From Bedellia somnulentella (Eukaryota > Arthropoda > Insecta > Lepidoptera > Bedelliidae): 64,000 nucleotides of DNA. Under the pieces are notes generated by a model. The model was not told the origin of the DNA, did no database searches, and saw nothing but the letters and a program-made list of their open reading frames with translations. The position numbers and the translations under genes were made by a program. The stretch covers positions 7,514,501 to 7,578,500 of the forward strand of contig OY755197.1 in the NCBI GenBank assembly GCA_963576735.1. The letters run 5' to 3'. Of this stretch, positions 21,401 through 36,400 are shown piece by piece (the stretch's first letter is position 1; the number at the start of each line of letters is the position of its first letter).

Positions 21401-24400
21401 CCCTGCCTCTTGCCATTGACACGGTAGCTCAATTGGCAGAGCGACGGGTGCGTATACCCGAGGTCGCGGGTTCGATTCCCGCCTGTGTGGAAAAAAAATC
21501 TTTTTTTTATCCTTTATTTATTACGAAGATTCCTCTCCAAACATACTTCAATAAATTTTTCACCATTTTCATTCACTCTCTGATCCCTATAGTTTCCTAA
21601 TACTCGTTCACATCCGTTGCGTTTCACACCAACCCAACCATTAAAATCCCCTTTCATAATTATCCTTTCATTCAAATCACACCCATTCACTACATCACCT
21701 AATAAATTCCAAAACTCTTCCCTCTGGGTTAGTGCTTTCGCCATATCCGGCGCATAGACGCATATTATGCGTAACCGGATCAAACCCACTTTCAACTTAA
21801 CCTAGAGGAGCCTTGGACTCACACACTCATGCTCTGACATACATTGAACCATCCTTTCGGACATAAGAAGTCCCACTCCTTGGCAAGCTCTGATATTAGG
21901 GTCGACCCCCGACCAGATGGCAGTAATTGATCCAAGTTGCGAGACCTCTTTTCCCTTACACTTCGTCTCATTTACACACACCAAATTACCAGACATACTT
22001 CATCTATCTTTTCTTGCATCCCTCCGCAAACATTCACCGTACTAAAGTGGGTCCCTTCAGCCCACTTTTCGCTCAATGAGAATCTATGACGTGATAAGTG
22101 GCGAGCTTTATCGCCACCTCCGTGTTGATTTTTACTTGAACACATGTGGGTCCCACGAGTAGCTAGGGAAGTATTCTGTCCACTTTGTCAGAGCCCCGCT
22201 TAACCAAGCAAGGTTATGTAGTTCACCAGGCTCCGGGACGGCGCCAAGCTAGAGACCAGGCTCACCCCTGGCCACGCATCTATCAGCACGGCAGACCTTA
22301 GATTGGTGTAAGGGTGAAGATGATAGAAGCCCTATAGTCCCTTAGTCGACTCTTAGGAAACACCCACTAGTACTAGAGTGATATTCTATGCCGGCACTAC
22401 ACAGCATTACTCTATATTTGTTAATATTAATTCTAATTCTGTTAATATTATAAATGTGAAAGTTTAGATGTTTTGATGTTCGTGTGTTTGAAGTGAAAAG
22501 GCTGCTCAAGTACACAATGTGTATGAATGAAATTTAGCAGAATGCAAGATAATGACCCAAAATAAGACATATGATACTTTTCATCACGGAAAAATGTGAT
22601 CAATACAATATTCACGGCTGATTGAACTAAGAGCACCAGAAAAAATGCCTTAAATTTTATCATAAGCAAATTCGACAGTACAAAGCCTGTCGGGTAAGCT
22701 AGTATTTAATAATCCACTAAAACCTAGTATAAAATAACTTACCCTTTAATCTCCCATCGCTCCTTCTCGAATCCCTTGTGTAGAGACTGCGTTATTGAAG
22801 ACTCCATAAGGTCCACGTACCGGACAACCAGTGGAGCGAATGTATCACGTAAGTGCTCGTGAAATCTACTCGTTTGGACATTTCCTGCAGCTGAAACGAC
22901 GATTTATTTAGTATTCGGTACTAATAATACATTATTGGACACTAAAATAATACACGGTATTATATAGAATGAATATACAATAAACTTATATACAGAATGG
23001 ATACACACTTTTTTGGTATACTTTGTTGATCAAGTATGATGTTCTTGAAATTTTACGCCGGATTGATGGTTAAACTTTCGGAAAATTAGAAATTTAACTT
23101 AGCAGTATTTTTACTGAACTATGATTAAAGTTCTGAAATTCTTTTTGTGAATGAAATATATATGTATATGAATATATAGAGATTTAACTTAACTTTTCGC
23201 CAAATGAGGGCACATTGTGTAAATTGTAAGTTTTGTGTTTTATGAATTATTATTATTTAGTTTTTTTCTAGTATATAGGTTCTTTTTTTGTTGTTGTATA
23301 AGTTGTTTAAGTCTATGTTTATTGTTTTTTTTATATTGTTTGTGTCCTCAAGAGGAGAATAAAGATTTTTCTTTCTTTCTTTCTTTGTTTATCATAGTTC
23401 AGTAAAGATATTGCTAACTTCAATTCCAATTTTCTGACAGTTTATGTACATTTAAAATATCATGCTCACGGCGCAAAATTTAATGGGTGCGGTATTTTAG
23501 TAATCTAACTTACTGCCATCTGGATTTTTCAAGGCCGCTTCTAACTTCCTCTTACCATCAACACGCAAGAAATCATTCAAGATTTGAAAGAGTGGGAAAG
23601 AGTCCCATGTGTCTGGAGGTTGCTCCGCCAGGACTCGATCCATGTCCACACCAAACAGGGACCAGAAAATTTCACCATGCTCTACTAGTAGCTCCGAGAA
23701 CCAAGCGAAGGCCTGACAAAGAAAAATATAGTCAGAGTTTTATGCAGATCAAAAAGTGTGGTTCTTAAATATTTTTGTGACGTAGATTTATAAGACCATT
23801 TTTTTAGTTTAAGATTGACAATGTAATACTTATGTTTTGTTTAAAAATGATAATAAATTACTAGTGTTACTGTACAACTAATTTGTGGAAGAAATATATT
23901 TTTCCTAAATTAAATAACTGCGATTTCATACAAAAGAAAAACTTAACTTCTATCTTTTTTTAGATTTACTAAGTCGTTTTAAAATTATTACTCTATTGTT
24001 TTTAATCATAAATAAGAGCATTACTAATTTATGATGAACTTAAACAGCTGATTTTCTTTTTGATAAATATGTAAAATTTACTCAGTTTATTTTTGTTTTG
24101 GAAAATATTAATAAATTCAACCAAAACAACAATAGTGAGAAAATTTTACCTGTCGCATGCATTCATGAAAACAAACATTCTAAAACTACCAGTAACTATG
24201 TATATTACAAATAGATAAAGCTTATTCTTTGATTTCTATTGAAATACTTGGCATTTTGTTTCAGTGAGAGTGTACCTACCGTTTCTCCGATTTCTTGAGG
24301 GACCCAATCTTTTAGCACTAACACCAAAAATATTTCAGCAGTAATCAACAGGTTTCTACAGTTTCCACGACTTATCAGCATTTTTTATGAATTTTAGCTG

Positions 24401-27400
24401 GGTTTTGAGACATAGAAAAAATATATAATTCTTTCACTGCAACACAACAAATATAAGCGTAATTTCAAGTCAGAATGCCTCAATTTCTTTACAGCTAGAT
24501 TCTTCTCTTTCTTTCTTTCTCTAAGATATCGAAGAGTATTTGGTTTTTTTACAGCAGGTGCAAAACATCCTCAGTCCAATATGAAAACTTGATTTTTATG
24601 TTCCAATTGGTAAGAAATATTCTTTGAAAGACAACTTTTGGTTACATGAACTTTTTGAGAAAAAATTCAAATATACAACAACTATGTTGTATTCGGTTTT
24701 TGCATGAAAATCTTATTTGTAACCAAAAAGTCTTAAAACAGAAGTAGTATTGAGATTGGGTCCCACAAATGAAATTGATGCATTTACAATGTGTAGACCA
24801 TTCAAGTTGTGTTATTATGTGCAAGCTTAGATACCGAAACTAAAAAGCTTTCAGAAATAATCGTGAATTCTAGTGTTGTAAGCTTTATTTAAGTGATGAA
24901 AATGATTTATTGTAGGAGTAGATATTTCCATGAAATTTTAACAAAATAAAAATAATCTCAGGCGTCTGTTTTGATCACAAATTTTGATGTTTAAAATTTT
25001 TACAAATCAGATTTAGGCCAATTAGAATCTACTCCATAATGAAGACGAGGGTGAATAATGATTAAAAGTGATGCTACATTTAGCTGAGCAATCAAAATTT
25101 ATTGTAATTAGTATTTACATTTTGTTGCCCACTAACTTCCGTATTTGTGTTAAAAACCTGCGAAGAAAATAAATACATGAGATAGTAAGAAATATAAAGA
25201 TAGTTTAGTAAGTATAGGAAGGAGTGTTAGTTTGACTTTATACCATACGGTTTCATCAATTGGTGTGCTTATATGAATTTGCTTTATTAAACAAGGTTTT
25301 AAAATAGCAGTTAGTAGTAGTGTACCTAAGATGCTACAAAACTTGAAGAAATTTCGGTTATCTAATTATATGTACACCGGCGTTAGGATATTCTAAGCAT
25401 ATATCAAATTAAAAGACCTTTAATTCTAATTTACAAGTTTCACAATTCCAAAATTCATATTCACAGCCTAACGCTCTATCTCTGAATTGAGTATTCAAGC
25501 TGAGAACGACGTAGGTATCGTTTTGTCTCATTCAGTTTTGTTGTTAAGATTTCAATGCGACAAAACGATACTTAAGCTGTTCTCAGCTGGAATACTCAAT
25601 GCAGAAATCGAGCGTAAGAAAGATATAGTTTCAATTGATTGATAATTGTGTTGTTGTGTAAATTATTTTTAAATATTTTGAAGTCTTTGTATTTATTTTA
25701 TTTTATCTTTTTATCGACTGGTTTTAAAAATAATTTGTTAGTTTTGTCACAATCATAAAAAATGTGATTGTAACGTCAGGTAAAAAATCTACGATAGAAA
25801 ATAAGGTGTGGTTCAAAGAAATAATTCCGGAAGAATATAATTTATTAAATTCTCTCTCTACGATTTTAAAGAACGTGATGTGATCGTTATTTTAGGTTGA
25901 ATCAATTGTTTCTACGATATTTTTTTTTAGAATTGGCATCTATAGCGTTTTCATTGATACATATTTATTCAAATCGTAATTTACTTACAGATTAATAACA
26001 TGGTTCGGGTGGACGAAAGTGAAGTAGAATATAAACGAATAAAAAAATGTACCTATGCGAGAAGATAATAAAATTTCTGGGTTCAACACAAATTAAAAGT
26101 TAGCGATCGATTGTGCCTACGTCTCCCAATAGAAATTACGTATTGTTATTATACATACAAACATAATATATATATACTCACGCCTGGTTATAAAGGCCTC
26201 AAAGCTTAGTCACTTCCTCATTTAAAAATCCCTAATACCCGCAGTCGCCTCATACACCCACGGGAAGGAAGTGTTCGAAAGCCATCCAAAGCACAGAATC
26301 GTCAAACTTTTGTTTAACTGGCATTTTCAATTGAGTACAAAAATTGTACTCGTTTAAAAAAGCTGATACTCTCCTGAATTTTAGATTGTATTATTTCCTT
26401 TTCTTTCGTATTTAAACCTAACCTTTTAAGTCCAAATTATTAGTGCCATCAGATTACATCAAAGGTGGGTCTTTCGACCCTGTATAAAGTGGTTTGGGCG
26501 CGGTATTGATTTAGGTTGTGATAATAGAAAAAACATTTTCGATTCCATAAAACATCTAGATATTGGTGAACAAATTTACAAAAATGTGTGTTAAGTAAGT
26601 TTATAAGTGTCGCATTGGCATTAACTGTAATTGCATTTTTTATGTAAATTAATAAATATTGCGCATATTATGTGATAAATATTTATTTGTTATAAATAAT
26701 AAAATCCATTGATACCGTTACCATACAGTACTCTTCTTTGAAATTATGTTTTTGTGTAACTTTTTATTATTTAAATTTTATCATCACAATGCTAACAATA
26801 TTATAAAATTAAATATAACAAATAATAAGAGTTACGAATTTTGCAGTAAAATTGTTTCATTTAGTATAAAAATAAATAAGTAGACCAAACAAAGTGAGTG
26901 AAAGACATCATTTATAATTTTATTCAAATCAAAAGTAGTCTGATCTTTCTTTACATAGATTTATATATATTCCAAAAGATTGATACTTATAACAAATGAT
27001 ATTTATCCTGTACCAATGAACTCCACTTATTTGGAAGTATCAAGCTAGCTTGGTATACGGACATACATACATATACTCACGGCTATAAATCAATAGAAGG
27101 GGTAGCCAGAGCTAAGGAATTAGATTTCCTTAGCCACTTTTGGAAGTTGCGTGGTGAAAAGGTGGCCAAATAAAGGTTGTTGGTGATGGGTCTCCAACCG
27201 CATCGCCCAAAAATCCCTTAAAAAGCTCCAAAACCGTTAGTCGCCTCTTACGTACAACCACCGGAAGAAATGGGGTAATGCTATTCTAATCCGACACTAC
27301 ACAGCAAAGTCCCAGTTACTCCCAAAGAAAGTTAAACCTAATGCTTTGTTGCGTGGGATACTCACTCAACGTTAAGTTTAATTATTTGTAATACACATAC

Positions 27401-30400
27401 ATAACATCTAAGACAAAGAAACCATCATTTATGGTTATCACATAAATTATTCTCTCAGCGAGGACCGAATCCGTAGCCTCCGGCCCAGGAGCTAGTCACC
27501 TATCCACTCGGCCACGGACACCGTCATCGTCGTTGTATATAAATTTAAACATTCCATTTCTTTGATTAATTTAAACAAAGGGACTTTATTATACAACATA
27601 TATATAACCGAAATATTACCTCAGCATAATGTTCCTCATTCTGTTGTAAAAGATCGACGCAAAGTTCGGCTAAGCGGATCAGATCTTCAAGTTTCTTCGC
27701 TGGAGTCACCATAGTTTCACCTCGGAGGTCCTCTGGATTTGTATAAAATTAAATTACAAAAGTGAACCTCATGGCAAAAATGTACCAAAAATGGAAAGGA
27801 AAGGAATAACAAACACATCTTCCACCAATATCTTAAAATGTCTAGATGCTTTAGCCGTTTCGTACATCAGCCACGGGATACAATGAGTGTTATTGAGGGG
27901 CCACGCTAAACGGTAAGTTTTAAATATCCCACCATTGTATATACTGCAATCTTTATTTTACCATCTTTTTTCCTTCCAAGTTCCAGGAGTTATGATTAAG
28001 ATAAGTTTTTTGACTGGTACTGAATTTAGTACCAGTTTCCTATCTCTTAAGCTGTATTAAATAGAACATTTTCTGATAAATGTCATAACATCAAGAAGTT
28101 TTAAGGGGTTTTCATTTGATGAAACAGATATAATTGTCAAGCAAAAATTCCTTCATTTATCATAAAAGTATTATTGTTTCTCTAGTCAGATACACAGGTA
28201 GTCACCCAAGCACATTTAACTGAAATGTTAAAATAATTTGATTATTTCGCATTATTTTGTCCTAATTTTACCTTAAATTCCCAGACGAAGTTAGTTTTGA
28301 TACTCAAATCGATCTTGTCTGTAGCATCATGTAAAATTAAATAATTGTTTTATAGTATCCTTTACCAAAATTACCATTTTAAATCTGTCCTTAACTTTCA
28401 AACCACCTAATCTAATGCCATTATAATTGTATGAATTCCCATACCTTCAATATTAGCCTTCTGACTGAGTTGCTGGTAATTGAGCAAAGCTGCATCTTCC
28501 AAACTTTGCTGAATCATCTTTCTGACGTCTTCGGGTGCTACCGGCGTGACCACGTCTTTCATCATCACTCTTTCAAGAAGAGAAAGCGTGGCCTGGAATG
28601 TATGCAATGAAAATCACTTCTAGTTAGGATAATAAATGTAAGATGTGTAAGAGGTTTTTTAGTCTGAAAATATTACTAAATTGACCGACTGAAAGTCAGC
28701 CAGTGACCACGGCACCAGTAGATGTGCCGAACCGTGGGGCAAACATATCACGTAAGTGATTAAATATATTGTCGTTCGTTAATCCCGATTAATATATATA
28801 ATGAGTATTGATGCTGTTTTCACACTAGCGGATTTTTAATGTTCATCCGTATGAAATATTCTTTAATGAATTCATGAATTTATGAGCAGCGGATATTTAA
28901 ACATCTGCAGATACTGAGAATTTAAAAGTGTCGTCAGGTATTTATATTAGTGAGGCGCATGAATGTAAGCAATGGAAAGACCACTATTACTAAACTAAGG
29001 CAGTTAAATATTACTTATGTATACGCTGTGCCTTATTTGGAGAACTGCATTTTTGTTATTGATATTACTATTACTAACATTAAATATAATATCAGACATT
29101 GTTGCTTAATCTCATTAGATAAACATTATAAGTATTTGAAAATTAATTTACCTTTAAGGCACCTTCAGGTCTTCCGAATGGGAAGGCGTATCTGAAATTG
29201 GTGATCTGATGCTGCAGCAACGTCTTTAGTCTTTCCTTGATTTCCGCAAATTTCTCCTTTTCCTGCACCGTGATGCTGCCAACCCCGTCTGGCCTGCCAG
29301 GCAATGTGGCGGTACTGTAAACCACTTGCTACGTAGGGCTCACTCTAGTTTAGGCAAGCAGGAAGGATCTGTTAATTTGGCTGAGCTTTTTGAGAGACAA
29401 TCTCATTTTCAAGAAACTTAATTCGCGGGATTTTGATAATGTCATCAAATTTGAAGAAATCAGTAAAGCTACTGACAATGATAATATAATAATTTAATGT
29501 AGCAACGATATTAAATTTAAAATTGTTATAGATCTCTTGCCAAATTCACAGAAAGGAAACAGAAACATGTTAGTTGCTATGCATAGGGAGAGACACATTT
29601 AAAAGCACACCGTGATAAGGTAAGGGAAGATCATAATGCATTTGGTAAGTCAGAAACAGCAGCAGTTGAGTTATATACAACATCGACATTGAAAGCAACA
29701 TCAAACATCCATAAAGCTAATTGCAGTCATATTTAGCAGATATATTTAATGAATGTATAAGAAATAAAATCTTTCCAAATCTCATGAAGCATAGTAAAAT
29801 TGTACCACTTCTTAAATCCGGAGGAGATAAAATTAGTCCTGATGGTTATAGACCCATATCAATTCTGCCAGTTTTAAGTAAAATATTCGAAAAACTAATG
29901 TTCAATCAAATGCTTTTGCATTTCGCTTCAAACAAATTGTTTCATCCAAAACAATTTGGCTTTACGAAGGGCCGCTCTACCACCGATGCAGGCGTTGCCT
30001 TAATGAAACACATTTTTGATTCGTGGGAACGCAAAAATGATGCTATTGGTTTGTTTTGCGATCTTACGAAGGCATTTGATTGTGCAGATCATGAAATCCT
30101 TTTTATTAAATTAGAACATTATGGCATACAAGGTGACGCACTTAAATTAATAAAGTCTTACTTTTCGGATCGGATACAGAAAGTGCAAATCAATAATGCA
30201 ATATCACCTGGAACTCATGTAAAAATGGGTGTTCCGCAGGGTTCTATTTTGGGCCCATTTTTATTTTTAGTTTATATTAATGATTTGCCGTTCATGGTCG
30301 AGAAAATGTCCGAGATAGTGTTATTTGCTGATGATACTTCTTTAGTATTTGACGTTGAAAGAAATAATCAGAATATTGACGAGGTGAATAACACGGTTTC

Positions 30401-33400
30401 ACAGATTCAAACATGGTTTGCTTCCAATAATCTTGTACTGAATGGTAAAAAAACCAAATGCATTAAATTTGTATTACCTAATGTTAGGTGCGTTGATAAC
30501 GAAATAATTTTAAATAATGAAAAGTTAGTATTTTCGGATAACACAGTTTTCTTAGGGATAACTCTGGACTCCAAGCTCCAATGGGGACCCCACATTAGCT
30601 CACTAGCTGGCAGGCTAAGTAGTGCTGCATATGCCGTTAGGAAAATAAGACATTTGGCAGATGTACAGACAGCTCGATTAGTTTATTACAGCTATTTTCA
30701 TAGTGTAATGTCTTACGGTATTTTACTCTGGGGCAGAGCAGCTGATGTTGGTTCCATATTTATTCTCCAAAAGAGAGCAATAAGAGCTATATACAATTTG
30801 AGATCCCGAGATTCCCTGAGGGAATTGTTTAAAACAATAAATATAATGACACTGCCATGTCAATATATTTATGAAAATATTATGTATGTAAGAAAGAATC
30901 AGGCCTCTTTTGTGAAAAATTGTGACAGACATATTCGAAACCTGAGAGACAACAATAAAATATCAGTACCAAAATACAGATTGTCAAAAGTAAATACATC
31001 TTTCATGGGGTTATGCGTAAAAATGTATAATAAAATACCTGAGGACATTTTAAATTTAACAGAAACAAAATTCAAAGCAGCAGTTAAAAAAAATCTTAGT
31101 TCGAAAGCCTATTACAATGTCAATGATTACATTAATGATGAAGTGGCTTGGTGTCATCAGGGCTCTGTGCAGGATGTTTCCGGGCTAACACCAAAATTGT
31201 AATGGACGTTAAAAAAAGATGTGTGTTGACGAGTTTCTTACGGGTTCTTCTCTCAACAAAACACCTTCCGAATCCGAAGTAAACTTAGTATTAAGTTAAA
31301 ATTTGACGTTCAAAAAACAAAGATTTATCTTTTTATTTTGAAATAAATGATTATTTTATTTTTTATTTTATTTTAGGAGATAAGTTTGGACGTAAATCGA
31401 GTCAAAAGTGGTTTCTAACAGTTAAATATTTAAACAGAATTATAGTCCTTAATCATGCATTATTAAAATTGTTTTAATATAAGTTATTAATGTTGTTTCA
31501 GGAGTTGTATATCTCATGATCCTGAGGAAATCTTTTTGAGTACTTTTACAATTTGTTGGTAATAGATTTGCGATTTGCAATAGGGACGATGTCCATTTAC
31601 TAAAAGTAATTTTATCCAAAAACATACATGATACTAACGCCAACGTAGATCCTATTAAGAATTTTACTGATGCATACTTTTCAAAAATATTATAATTCTA
31701 CAACAAAACTTTTAACAATTTTGGATATAATAGAATATAAGCCCAAAATCAGCCTTAAAACGTCAGACTTAAAGGGAAATATCAAAAAACACTTGTTGGT
31801 TTAAGTAGTGATTAAAAATCTTTTATACAACGGTGTGATCTAAGTGGGGTACAATAATCTATATGGTATTTTGGTGTCATAAAAAAATACAATAACAATT
31901 TACTAATCGTGTGCCAAGTGGTATACACACTTATTCTATAATTGTTATTTACTACACAAAACAAAACAATTCGATTAAAGTTCCTGACGATTGTAATTAT
32001 TATTCGAAAAAGGCAAATCAAGGCAATATGTTCTGCCTTCTTAATAAATTTTATTTATTTATTTTAATATCAGTAACGCTTCTCGCAGTGAACACGATCA
32101 TATTTGCGATTTTTAAATATTTGATTGTTTCTTAGACTTGGATGTTATTTATTGTTTATTTTGAAACACATCAATAAGTTACTGTTTCACATCATAAATC
32201 ACTATTTTACTTGCTTTGGAAATAACTTGATATGTTCTTAATAAGCGTATATATTTATTTACTATTAATGGCGACAATTCAAGAACATCTCCTTTTTCTC
32301 CTTAAATAGCTTTTTTATAAACATACCTATTTCCATGTACATGACTGGCGCAGAAAGCGAAGGAATAATGCATCAACGTCGGATCCACTGTTTGTTGGCC
32401 ACTTTCAGCAACGTCAAGGAGATCAGACAGATAACACAAATGTCTGTAGCATCCTCTGACGCCGTATCTTGCACAATACTCATCTAACACGAATACTTGG
32501 CCTGGTGAGAACCAACCCTGAAAATACATTTGATGAAATTCAGGCCTACTAATTTTCACTGAATTGTTTCTAAGAGTGTATTTCATTTGCATGTCGTTTC
32601 ATTTTCATAGAAAGCGTTTGCTTCATCTTACGTTACGGCGATAGTGTGATCTATGTATATAGCGATAACGATGTTTTAAGAAATAAAAGATTCGGAAAAA
32701 GAATAATAATAAAATGAGAGTACAAACCAGAGAACAGTAAGGGTCCTGAAGCCGATACTTCAAAGTCATGGATTGTAGAGTAGAGAACAGCATGTGATGA
32801 TCAAACTGGCAAGGGTCGGCTTGGATGTAGTCTTCCATACCATGTTTTCGCGCTTTGTCTGCGTCTGGTTATGGGAAAGGAGTATATTGAATAAATTTAA
32901 TTGTATACAGCATGTTACATGTCCGTGCATGCATTTAAAGTATGCAGGTTTCAATTCAGTTTTGGGTTTTAACTTATGTGATTATGAAAGTGATGATCTT
33001 GGGATAATTCAGATTTTCATTTATTTTATACTTTGAATATTGAAAATGTAGTTTGCACTACTTGCTTTCACCAGTCAAGATCCCAGTTATTCCTACATCA
33101 GATCACAAAACATTTAAATAGTACAGCATATTATATGCATTATTAAAAAATCCGACTAATTTCTTACCTCCCATAATCTTATGATGGGTATCAGACGTTG
33201 TAGGCGGAGTAGGTTTGTGGCTCTGACCAGTGGCTCTATAAAGTGCCATCACCCACAAATGACACTCATTTTCATCACCCACACCCATGAGAACTGACTC
33301 TCCGTCTCGGACTGCATTCATAAAATATTTTGCTCCTTCCAGTTCTGTGGAATAATGTGCTGTATAGATTTCTATAAGGTCTATGTTAGAGGAATGAATC

Positions 33401-36400
33401 TAGATATGGGCTTTACTATAATATATTACGACTATAAATGGTATACACAATTCATTAGGATATTCTGTAAAATCAACATTATAAAGTATCTGTCTTGAAT
33501 AAAAATTACTTTGTTTTAAGTAACTTACCTCACTCAGTTAGTTTTATAATATCTGATCTATATATATTTTATATTGTTTCTCGGCTTAACTCCACTTATG
33601 CATATATCTGCTATGTATTACACAAGTTATTAAGCTTTCTAGTGTACGTCGTGTGCCAAGTTGATATCGAATAGAAAACTTAGCTCAAAGATGAACTGTA
33701 TTCATATACTACCGGTTGTAATTTCATTTCACGTTAAAAAAATAGTGTATCTACTTTTCCTTGTATAAAAAATTCAAGACATTAATATAATATTCATACC
33801 TTGTCCAACCATCAGTTGAGCTGCAATAAGAAAACATGCGTTTAGTCAGTAGGTAACAGTTAAATTTTAAAGATAAGGGTGAATATGATTATTTCGATTC
33901 AGGAGATTTCGTATATTAGAAGTGTAATCGTTTATCAGCTTGGCTTGAGTGTTTGAATCAAGAATTGTAATCTACTTTAAAATTATTCTCTAAAATTAAA
34001 CATTCTTTATTTGTAAGCATCTGTAGGTTAAAGACTTGTTTGATTGCAAGAATACATGAATGAAGGACTAGGCATATTATGTCCAATATCTAACAATGGA
34101 TAGATCTTTATGATATTTTGGTACTATTTTTTATATCTTGATGGAGTAGATCCTTATTTGCGAGATACTGGCTATATTTTGGACTAAATTAAATTAAGGA
34201 GCAGAGTCATTTACTCACTGCCACTTATCATCTGGAGATTGTTGAATCTTTTTCTGCTTTCATTATTTCAATGATGCAAAGCACCCCCGAACTACTATAG
34301 ATAAAAAAATATCTAGTACAACATTTCAACTCCCAAACTCACCACTAGCAAGTTCGATATAATCGACAGTGAACCCATCCAACTGCATCATCTCAGCTGG
34401 CTCCGACTTCTTGTCCTTGTACGAGCACAACGCGAAGGTGTACTGGCTGACTTGTACCAGCACCATGTAGCGGCGCTTCCACTTCCTCCAGACGGCCTTC
34501 CCAATCACGTGAAGATGACTGGTGAAATAGGAAGGTGGATATTTTAAAGATAGAAGTTTTGCAAGTCCAGCCATGTTAAATGTGAAAATGGATTTTAAAG
34601 CTACTCAAAACTTAAGACTCAAACGTTCAAGCCGTATATCTCCTAAGGGGATGGCAGAGGGTACAAATACTTCTGAACATCACGTGACATCGTCACCTGG
34701 TTTTCAGAGTACCCACGTTTTGCTTGGACAGAGTTCTCACGTGATAGGGGCAGGCCTATCGCCGTTTGATATGAATACAATGTCTTACCAAGTACAACAT
34801 AGCCATGTGGGTTTCCTCACGATATTTTCCCTTACCGCTAATAACCATGATAAATTAACCACACATATGTCTTTAGAAAATACAAATTGTTGTAGGCCCG
34901 ACCCGGGAATTGAACTCACGCCCGTCGTGACGTTCTACCCAATGGACTATCATGGCTGTCATTTTAAAACTACTATTATCTTTAATGTGAAATCAGGTAG
35001 TCTCTTACTTTATTTTGGATGAATACTATACATCTCATCCTTTAATGCCGTAGTGACGTCTAATAGAAATAATGATGCCTTACTGAGAAAAATTTGGGCC
35101 AAAGAGCTTTCCGCCCTTCGCGAAATACATACTTAGGTGGCTACCGGCTTGTATGCTTCAACAGGGTAGTATTATTTTTAATAAAGGCTTGTTCCCTAAA
35201 TTTGGGTTAATATCGATGATTTTATTTATGTTTTTCTGTCTTCGCCGCTATTCTTTTACCTCTTAACTTCTAAAAGTGGCTGAGGAATTTCAAATTCTTA
35301 ATCTATAGGTTTAAATTTTATGCTATTTATGGCCTACAATATATGTTCTTATTTATCCATTAATTTAAGACTAAGGCTAGACACAACCACTGTGATTGTA
35401 TTTTAATTTTAGCATCCTGGTAGTTCATGTAAGGAGCATACTTAATTAAAGGTAAATAAAAAATATACTAAATATATATGTTAATCATCATTGGAAATCA
35501 GTATAGCAAACAGTAACAATTTGGCTTAAAAATGATAAGCTGCGGTAAAGGCACTTCTTCACATTCATTTTATTTAATATAAATACTAAAATTTTATAAA
35601 AACAACAGAATAAGCTATGTAATTATGACTAAGTATAATAATCAAATATACTTACCCGCAATGCTTCATGTTAAGCGGCCGTTCCATGCGACACGCTATT
35701 TTAATTCTTAGATCTTGATCTGGTAAGTTTTTTGGGACTGTCATGCGATGCCATTCTGGATTCTATAAAATATATTAATTTATTATAAAGACATTTTTTA
35801 AAAATCCTGCAGTTGAATCTTGATTTCGATTCTGTTAGATTTTACCTTGACAGAGAGGGGCGTAGGTCGCAAAACAACTTTTCCCAACTCCTTATCTTCT
35901 AATGCCAGAACGCCTGGATTTTCAGTGTATAGTTTTACTTTGACTGCTGGCAATGGTTGCGTTGTGCTAAAATCACCTTGAGTGTCCCACCTAATTAAAT
36001 ATAAGAACTTAAGTTTTATGAAAATAACTCAAACTATAAAGTCTAACTTAAACGCGCTAGCGAGAACAAAATATCTTTATTTGCCTTTCCAACGTCGTAA
36101 AAGATTTTTTTTTGTATAAAAAAGCCGACATATTTTATTTGATCATGCATGCAAATTGTGTTCGAAATGATTTCGTGATAATGACAAATGTAGGTTGTAA
36201 GAAAACCATAGACTGTTAGAGATATTAAAAACAAACGGTAAATATAATATGTTCATAGCGATTATTAAAACATTTCTATTTGTAATATTGTAAGAGGACT
36301 TTAGACTGCACAAGACTATAAAAATGTCTGGTAAAGATAGTTAGATAGAAACTGACTGATAGAAAGTTAATGGAATTATCGAGAAATTTCTTGGTGTACT

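Larger units (their letters stand above)
14440..22013 (-). mobile_element. RTE-like LINE broken by three later insertions
   Basis: Pieces on minus, 5' to 3': endonuclease part (21996-21526, with GDFNGWVG), more endonuclease (21174-20600, [20 protein letters not shown]), an interdomain and early RT part (16809-16059, [14 protein letters not shown]), and RT to the C-terminus (15540-14518, [32 protein letters not shown]). The tail is (TTAC)n near 14445. Inserted into it are a tRNA-armed element (21175-21525), a CR1/L2-like LINE (16810-20599) and a truncated LINE (15541-16058). It is in sense with Caps and not functional. Confidence 0.85.

Noticed and set aside
23360..23385. Regulatory CTTT run
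   Set aside because: A plain short microsatellite in an intron, with no supporting context.
34573..35022. 149-codon open frame on plus
   Set aside because: It runs through a tRNA-derived SINE and intron sequence; the composition follows the repeat.
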